Source of the DNA: Treponema sp.
GTDB taxonomy: Bacteria > Spirochaetota > Spirochaetia > Treponematales > Breznakiellaceae
Assembly (NCBI GenBank): GCA_031263435.1
Contig: JAISFT010000226.1
Coordinates: 1 to 11,359, forward strand
Direction: 5' to 3'
Length of the DNA: 11,359 nt
Made by a program: the position numbers and the translations under genes. Below are positions 6,784-11,359 of the stretch, in pieces (the stretch's first letter is position 1; every line of letters starts with the position of its first letter). Under the pieces are notes generated by a model that was given only the letters and a program-made list of their open reading frames with translations, ran no database searches and was not told where the DNA came from.

Positions 6784-8487
6784 TTATTCCTCCAGGAGCC
6801 AGGTCCTGATAAGCTGGGCCACGTCTTCCGGATGCTCCTTTGCCATGTTGGCTACATTTTCCTGGAGATCCAGCCGGGCCCGCTCTTCTACGGAGATAGA
6901 TACATCCACTCCCTCCTCTTCCGCCTGTTCAATCGCGCTTTCCCGGATTGCCTGCTCCCGTCTGGCCCGTTCATCTTCGGCAAGCCGCCGGCGCCGTTCC
7001 ATCTCCCGGCTGATCGCCCGGAAAACAATAAAAGAAAGCAGCAGTACGATCACACCAATAAGGAATATTACCAGGGTGGTGCGGAACTGCTTTTGCCGGA
7101 AATAGGCGGTATCCTCATCTTTGAACTGGGAGGTCCTGTCGAAGGGAATATTTTCAACGGTTACCGAATCTCCGCGGCCGATATTGTAACCCACCGCGTT
7201 CTGCACCAGGAGCTGGGCGGATCGCAGTTGTTCAAGGGGCACGGGAGTATACTCCCGTTCGATGGAACCATCGGCGGCAATTACGGGATTTCTCTTTTCA
7301 TCGTATTTCCACTTCCACTGGCCGTCGATGTTCACCGAAACGGTAACCCGGTCTATCTGGGGACTCCGTTCCTCCTGGGATTTCTCGCTGTTGACTACTT
7401 CGTTGTGAACCCTGGTCTCCTGGGTCATCCTGCCATAAAGATTCGACATATCCTTGAAGGCGGGGGGAGTTTGGCCCTCTACACCGGCGGGACCTTCGGG
7501 GTTATAACCGGTTCCCTCCCAGATAGTATCGGAGGTGCTTTCCGAAATGGTAAGGGAATCCAGCAGTTCCGAATCGTCGTATGGCAGCCCGGGAGTTCGC
7601 GCCTTCTTGACAATGGGAGTGTATATTTCCCGTTCGGTACTTTTCTGGGACATATCCATATCGATCTTGATATTAAGGTCCCGAACCCGGTCGGCCCCAA
7701 AGGTGTTCTGCAGGGCGGCAAGAACCAGGGCGCGGTATTTTGTCTCCTGCTTCTGGATAAGTGTTTGTTCCCGTTCAATCAAGGCAAGCCGGTCGACGGC
7801 CGCCATATTCTCAAAATCGTTGAGTATATTCCCCGCATGATCGGTGATCACGATATTGGCATCCGTCAATCCTTCAATGGCAAAGCGGAGCAGTTTCTGG
7901 ATCCCTTCGATCTTCTTGCGGTTGGTAATGATGTCGCTTCCCGGTCTGGGGGTGATGATGACGCTGGCGGTAGTAGGGTTCTGTTCGGAGCTGAAGAGAG
8001 TCCGCTCAGGGAAAACCACGGTTACATTGGCGTTATCCACCTCGTCCAGGGCCTTGATATGATCCGTGACCAACCGGGTCTGGGCCCGCTGGAAGTTGAC
8101 GTCCCGCTCAAAATCCGTAAGCGTCCAGCGTTCCCGGTCAAAGATTGCCCAGGGGTCGGTATTCCTGGGGATAAGGTCCTCCCGGATAAGGAGGGACCGC
8201 ATCCGCTGCGCCGTCTTTTCATCGGCAACCTGAATCACCCCCGCCGCCGTTACCTGGGCCCGTATTCCTTCCTGGTTGATTCTGGTTATGATCTGATCGC
8301 GGACTGCCTCATCCTGAATAGCCACGTCGATGACCGGCACCATAGTAGGGGCCGAAGAAACCGAAAGCAGGGCAATGATACCCCCTGCCACCGCCAGCAC
8401 TATTGTTCCCAGAATGATCCGCTGGGCCAAAGAAAATTTGGTCCAGAGCCCGCGAATTTGGGCCGCCAATTTTTTTAACCAATCCAT
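6784..8487 (-). CDS. fliF: Flagellar MS-ring protein FliF
   Basis: Inner-membrane protein that forms the MS ring, the base on which rod, export gate and switch complex assemble. The 567 residues are close to the usual 550-570. A first membrane segment lies at about 23-43 (IILGTIVLAVAGGIIALLSV). The ring-building motifs follow, with SVSSAPTMVPV and then PEWTLF-like FPERTLFSSEQNPTTASVII (about 159-178). A second membrane segment is at about 472-490 (LVIFLIGVIVLLLSFIVF). The cytoplasmic tail is charged and ends in KEHPEDVAQLIRTWLLEE, the FliG-binding helix. The ATG at 8487 is preceded after three bases by a run of eight G, which probably acts as the Shine-Dalgarno. It is preceded by fliE after 51 bases. 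Confidence 0.97.
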   Translation of the reverse strand: MDWLKKLAAQIRGLWTKFSLAQRIILGTIVLAVAGGIIALLSVSSAPTMVPVIDVAIQDEAVRDQIITRINQEGIRAQVTAAGVIQVADEKTAQRMRSLLIREDLIPRNTDPWAIFDRERWTLTDFERDVNFQRAQTRLVTDHIKALDEVDNANVTVVFPERTLFSSEQNPTTASVIITPRPGSDIITNRKKIEGIQKLLRFAIEGLTDANIVITDHAGNILNDFENMAAVDRLALIEREQTLIQKQETKYRALVLAALQNTFGADRVRDLNIKIDMDMSQKSTEREIYTPIVKKARTPGLPYDDSELLDSLTISESTSDTIWEGTGYNPEGPAGVEGQTPPAFKDMSNLYGRMTQETRVHNEVVNSEKSQEERSPQIDRVTVSVNIDGQWKWKYDEKRNPVIAADGSIEREYTPVPLEQLRSAQLLVQNAVGYNIGRGDSVTVENIPFDRTSQFKDEDTAYFRQKQFRTTLVIFLIGVIVLLLSFIVFRAISREMERRRRLAEDERARREQAIRESAIEQAEEEGVDVSISVEERARLDLQENVANMAKEHPEDVAQLIRTWLLEE

Positions 8488-8538
8488 ATTCCCCCCCCTG
8501 ATAAAACGAGTGATGGGATCCCCCCCATCTACCTCTTA
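8488..8538 (-). promoter_or_regulatory. fliE-fliF spacer with small hairpin and G8 tract
   Basis: This 51-base spacer is the longest inside the flagellar run. Reading with the genes, GATGGG pairs with CCCATC (8529-8524 and 8517-8512) around six bases, soon after the fliE stop. Farther on is an uninterrupted run of eight G (8498-8491) ending three bases before the fliF ATG, which serves as ribosome binding site. The stem could influence mRNA processing or ribosome access. No good promoter was seen here. Confidence 0.4.
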
Positions 8539-8931
8539 CTATCGTGTATTAATAATATCCTTCCAGCCCTGAACCAGACGGCTCAAAATATTGCGGGTAA
8601 TATCCAGAGACATGCTTGCCTTGGCCTGGGCAATGGTTAGATCGTGGATGTCCACCGAATCGGGTTCGGTAATAGCTTTCTGCGCCAGATCACCGGCGAA
8701 GACATCCAGTTCCGACACCTGATCCAAAGCCCGGAGCATAACCTCTTCAAAAGAACCCGCCCGGCTTACCGCCCCCGCGCCGGTAATCTTTTCAAGGCCG
8801 ATAACGCTTTCCCCGGTTTTACCGGTAAAACCACCCGCCCTGGTAAAGGCATCGGCGCTCATGTGCTTTTCATTGGTAAGCCTCATGGCCAGGTACCCGT
8901 CATTTATCATGTTGATACTGTTTATACTCAT
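8539..8931 (-). CDS. fliE: Flagellar hook-basal body protein FliE
   Basis: Small protein that joins the MS ring/export gate to the proximal rod; it is exported early and lies in the periplasm without a Sec signal. It has 130 residues from ATG at 8931. The conserved C-terminal half reads SFEEVMLRALDQVSELD, then AITEPDSVDIHDLTIAQAKA and LDITRNILSRLVQGWKDI, all typical of FliE. The N-terminal 50 residues are variable, as usual. Two ATGs stand in tandem (8934 and 8931). The Shine-Dalgarno GGGAGGGG abuts the first, so the second is better spaced and is preferred; the difference is one residue. A 38-base gap (35 if the first ATG is used) separates it from flgC. Confidence 0.95.
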   Translation of the reverse strand: MSINSINMINDGYLAMRLTNEKHMSADAFTRAGGFTGKTGESVIGLEKITGAGAVSRAGSFEEVMLRALDQVSELDVFAGDLAQKAITEPDSVDIHDLTIAQAKASMSLDITRNILSRLVQGWKDIINTR

Positions 8932-8969
8932 CATCCCCTCCCCTTCATGTTACCGCGAAGGCCGTTTTA

Positions 8970-9431
8970 TTACCGGCCCCCTATTTCAAGGGCCCGCTGA
9001 AACATAGACTTGGATCCGTCAATGATCGAAGCATTGGCCTCGTAAGCCCGGCTCGCGGCAATAAGATCAACCATCTCCGTAACGATGTCCACGTTGGGCA
9101 TTTCCACATAACCTTCCCTGGGCCCCGACTTAATCGCGTCGGGGTGGTTCGGATCGTAGACCAGCTTATTTTCCGAAGTAGTATCCTTCTGTATCTCCAG
9201 GACCCGTACACCCTTCCCCATACCATTATCCAGGGAATCGGGCAAAAACGGGGACCGCCAGTAGGGGCCTTCGGTAACGGGCCTCATGATCACCCGGCTC
9301 CGGCGGTAGGGTCCTCCCTCGCTGGTACGGGTGGTGGACGCGTTGGCGATGTTGTCCGCAATCACGTCGTGGCGAAGCCGCTCGGCGCTCAGTCCCGTGG
9401 CGGCAATGCTGATTGAACTAAAAATTCCCAT
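8970..9431 (-). CDS. flgC: Flagellar proximal rod protein FlgC
   Basis: Proximal rod subunit exported through the flagellar type III gate and assembled in the periplasm on FlgB. It has 153 residues, within the range for the family. The N-terminal rod helix and Asn-rich signature (SIAATGLSAERLRHDVIADN, then IANASTTRT) and the C-terminal helix (VDIVTEMVDLIAASRAYEAN, then SMFQRALEIG) are the paired helices shared by all axial proteins. PNVDIVTEM is the usual FlgC form. The ATG at 9431 has GGGGGAG about six bases upstream. The gap from flgB is 20 bases. Confidence 0.97.
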   Translation of the reverse strand: MGIFSSISIAATGLSAERLRHDVIADNIANASTTRTSEGGPYRRSRVIMRPVTEGPYWRSPFLPDSLDNGMGKGVRVLEIQKDTTSENKLVYDPNHPDAIKSGPREGYVEMPNVDIVTEMVDLIAASRAYEANASIIDGSKSMFQRALEIGGR

Positions 9432-9451
9432 ATACGCTCCCCCTTAAAAAT

Positions 9452-9868
9452 TTACCGCAGAGCCCGGCTTATCTGGTCGAATTCAAAAGCCGCCGCCTGG
9501 GCCAGCAGGGTATAACTCATCTGATTTTCCAAAGCGCCCATCAGTTCCTGTTCCGGGTCCACATTGTTCCCGTTGTTGTTATAGGTCGTGGTGTAGTCCA
9601 AAACCTGCCGGGGCTGTACGTCCCGGTAATCCCGTTCCCGCCAGTTGGAGATATGCCTTGGATCGGTCAGGTTCAGTTCCAGGGCGGGGCGGTTTTTCTC
9701 GGTGTCCAGCGCCCGTTTCAGCTCGGCCTCAAAATTCACCACCTGCCGCTTGTAATTGGGAACCTGGGAATTGCTCATGTTATGGGCAATCACATCCCGG
9801 CGGATAAGGCTGGCATCCATAGCCCGGTGCAGAAGATCCACAGTTTTTTCAAAATTGTTCGTTATCAT
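9452..9868 (-). CDS. flgB: Flagellar proximal rod protein FlgB
   Basis: Proximal rod subunit, first gene of the motility run. It has 138 residues, normal for the family. The N-terminal part shows the rod signature DVIAHNMSNSQVPNYKRQVV (about 25-44) followed by NFEAELKRAL. The middle carries the Asn-rich TTTYNNNGNNVDPEQELMG, a close match to the FlgB consensus, and the C-terminal helix ENQMSYTLLAQAAAFEFDQI completes the fold. The ATG at 9868 has GGGGAGGA nine bases upstream. A 46-base gap separates it from the hslU stop and holds a sigma28-like element, so flgB may be transcribed both from hslU read-through and from its own promoter. Confidence 0.97.
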   Translation of the reverse strand: MITNNFEKTVDLLHRAMDASLIRRDVIAHNMSNSQVPNYKRQVVNFEAELKRALDTEKNRPALELNLTDPRHISNWRERDYRDVQPRQVLDYTTTYNNNGNNVDPEQELMGALENQMSYTLLAQAAAFEFDQISRALR

Positions 9869-9889
9869 GGTTCCGGTCCTCCCCTTTGA

Positions 9890-9917
9890 TCATCGGCCCA
9901 TTTTCTATCCTGATTTA
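9890..9917 (-). promoter_or_regulatory. Possible sigma28 (FliA) promoter of the flgB operon
   Basis: On the minus strand TAAATCAG (9917-9910) is followed by 12 bases and GCCGATGA (9897-9890). The FliA-type consensus is TAAAGTTT, 11 bases, GCCGATAA. The -10 matches 7 of 8, the -35 matches its TAAA core, and the spacing is one base long. The first three bases of the -35 are the hslU stop codon. Transcription would start very near the flgB Shine-Dalgarno (9884-9877), giving an unusually short leader, which argues for caution. Treponemes are known to have FliA and sigma28-like motility promoters. Confidence 0.45.
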
Positions 9918-11359
9918 GAGTATATATCTGCCTAAATCCTGATCCTTCACTATCCCGGCAAGTTTTTCATCAACATACTCCGGGGTAATGGAGATTACCG
10001 CCGGGGCAATGTCGGGCGCCTCAAACGAAAGCTCCTCCAACAGAGCTTCCATAATCGTATGCAGCCTCCGGGCACCGATATTCTCCAGCCGGGAGTTTAC
10101 ATCCGCCGCCAGGACGGCAAGCCGCTTTATGGCATCGGGACTAAAGTTAATCTCGATTCCCTCGGTGGCGAGGAGCCCAACATACTGCTTGGTCAGTGCA
10201 TTCTTGGGCTCCGTCAGGATCTGCAGGAATTCCTCCTCCCCCAGGGAATCCAATTCCACCCTGAGGGGGAAGCGGCCCTGCAATTCGGGGATCAGATCCG
10301 AGGGTTTGCTGATATTAAAGGCCCCCGCCGCGATAAAGAGGATATGGCTGGTATTTACCGGCCCCCACTTGGTATTTACCGTGGCCCCCTCCACAATCGG
10401 AAGGATATCCCGCTGTACCCCTTCACGGCTCACATCGGGACCGCCGCGCTGGCCCTTGACCGCTATCTTGTCGATCTCGTCAATGAAAACGATTCCCGTC
10501 TCTTCCACCCGCTGCCGGGCTTCGTCGCTTACCCTGTCCCAATCAATAAGCTTTTCCGCCTCTTCGTTGATCAAAACCTCCCGGGCCCGTTTAACACTGA
10601 GGACCTTGTTCTTCTGGGTTCCCCCCAGAACGTTTACCAATTCGGAAATACTGGTCCCAAATTCACCCATACCGGCCATCATGTCCATGCCGGGGAGCTG
10701 GGGAGTCTGGCTGACCGAAATTTCCACGGTCCGATCCTCCAGCTTTCCCTCCCGGAGCATGGCCCTGAGTTTTTCGCGGGTAGACTTATCCCTTTCGACG
10801 GACTCACTGCTGGGCGCCGCTTCGGCTTCTACCGCTTTGGGGGCAGCCTCTTCCTGGGGGGGATTTTCATTGTTCGCCGGATGCTTAAAAATAGGAAAAC
10901 CAACCTGAATAGCGGCCCCCATGATCCCCGGCTCTCCGGGATTGCTGATGGAGAAGGGACGAACCAGGGAACTGGCTTTTGGTTTTGCCTCCCTGGTTTT
11001 TTTACCGGGCAGTGGCAGCAGGAGATCCAGCAGGGCTTCCTCCGCCCTTTTTTCCGCTTCCACCTTTACCTTTTCCTGCATCTCCTGTTTCACCATCTGG
11101 AAACCAACAGCCGCAAGGTCCCGAATCATGGATTCTACATCCCGGCCCACATAACCCACTTCGGTATACTTGGTAGCCTCCACCTTGATGAACGGAGAAA
11201 GGACCAGTTTGGCGAGCCGGCGGGCAATCTCGGTCTTTCCCACCCCCGTGGGACCGATCATGAGGATGTTCTTGGGGGTGATATCTTCCCGCATATCAGG
11301 ATCCAGCTTGAGCCGCCTGACCCGGTTTCTCAGGGCCACCGCCACTGCCCGTTTGGCCT
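9915..11359 (-). CDS. hslU: HslU (ClpY) unfoldase ATPase of the HslUV protease, N-terminus cut by window edge
   Basis: AAA+ hexamer that unfolds proteins and feeds them to the HslV peptidase in the cytoplasm. 480 residues are visible and the frame continues past the right edge, where about 25 N-terminal residues are expected; the first visible ones (AKRAVAVALRNRVRRL) are the normal continuation of the HslU start. Visible motifs are Walker A GPTGVGKT, pore loop GYVG, Walker B GIVFIDEIDKIA, sensor HILFIAAGAF and the ARRLHTIMEALLEELSFEAP region. The C-terminal tail DLGRYIL docks into HslV in this family. Between LLDLLLPLPGK and REKLRAMLREGKLEDRTVEI, in the I-domain, lie about 75 residues where E. 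coli HslU has about 20. The whole protein would be near 505 residues against 443 in E. coli. hslV is expected just to the right. Confidence 0.96.
   Translation of the reverse strand, partial: AKRAVAVALRNRVRRLKLDPDMREDITPKNILMIGPTGVGKTEIARRLAKLVLSPFIKVEATKYTEVGYVGRDVESMIRDLAAVGFQMVKQEMQEKVKVEAEKRAEEALLDLLLPLPGKKTREAKPKASSLVRPFSISNPGEPGIMGAAIQVGFPIFKHPANNENPPQEEAAPKAVEAEAAPSSESVERDKSTREKLRAMLREGKLEDRTVEISVSQTPQLPGMDMMAGMGEFGTSISELVNVLGGTQKNKVLSVKRAREVLINEEAEKLIDWDRVSDEARQRVEETGIVFIDEIDKIAVKGQRGGPDVSREGVQRDILPIVEGATVNTKWGPVNTSHILFIAAGAFNISKPSDLIPELQGRFPLRVELDSLGEEEFLQILTEPKNALTKQYVGLLATEGIEINFSPDAIKRLAVLAADVNSRLENIGARRLHTIMEALLEELSFEAPDIAPAVISITPEYVDEKLAGIVKDQDLGRYIL

Noticed and set aside
6832..8478. 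Very long open frame (548 codons) on the plus strand opposite fliF
   Set aside because: It mirrors fliF codon for codon. Its translation has no recognisable domain, and long antisense frames are common in GC-rich genes with biased third bases. The fliF frame has clear motifs.

Overview
The window looks like chromosomal DNA of a spirochaete, most likely a GC-rich member of the Treponema group. The reasons are gene order, family resemblance of the proteins, and a FliG with an Ala-rich head. The order hslU-flgB-flgC-fliE-fliF-fliG-fliH-fliI-fliJ is the layout I recall for the flgB motility operon of Treponema and Borrelia, and spirochaetes place the FliG2 type of switch protein in this cluster. 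No species can be named from sequence alone. Nearly every base is coding, the genes are closely packed, and all reading frames I followed are intact.

Layout from left to right. (1) Bases 1-1295, minus strand: the N-terminal 431 residues of a secreted family 5 (peptide/nickel type) ABC-transporter substrate-binding protein, running off the left edge. (2) A 63-base divergent gap at 1296-1358 with a good sigma70-like promoter for the binding protein; it sits so close to the ATG that the mRNA may be leaderless. (3) Bases 1359-2821, plus strand: the alpha and beta subunits of a two-chain, iron-sulfur class I hydro-lyase (fumarate hydratase / tartrate dehydratase family), translationally coupled by TGATG. 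(4) Bases 2818-9868, minus strand: eight flagellar genes, transcribed right to left as flgB, flgC, fliE, fliF, fliG, fliH, fliI, fliJ. (5) Bases 9915-11359, minus strand: hslU, the unfoldase ATPase of the HslUV protease, cut by the right edge; hslV would be expected just beyond it.

The flagellar block encodes the innermost part of the motor. FlgB, FlgC and FliE form the proximal rod and its anchor. FliF is the MS ring, FliG is the rotor/switch ring bound to it, and FliH-FliI-FliJ is the export ATPase complex. Gene order follows the structure from rod to ring to export ATPase. The first five genes start with ATG, whereas fliH, fliI and fliJ start with TTG, TTG and GTG. A sigma28-like element overlaps the hslU stop codon just before flgB and could give the motility genes their own promoter.

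The operon ends tail-to-tail with the hydro-lyase beta gene, and the two stop codons overlap in the four bases CTAA. There is no intergenic space for a terminator. A near-palindromic inverted repeat (12-bp arms, 1-base centre) lies inside the end of the beta-subunit gene, about 30 bases past the fliJ stop. I found no RNA gene, mobile element, CRISPR array, or clear undescribed multi-gene system. The most notable points are regulatory signals embedded in coding sequence and an enlarged linker in HslU.
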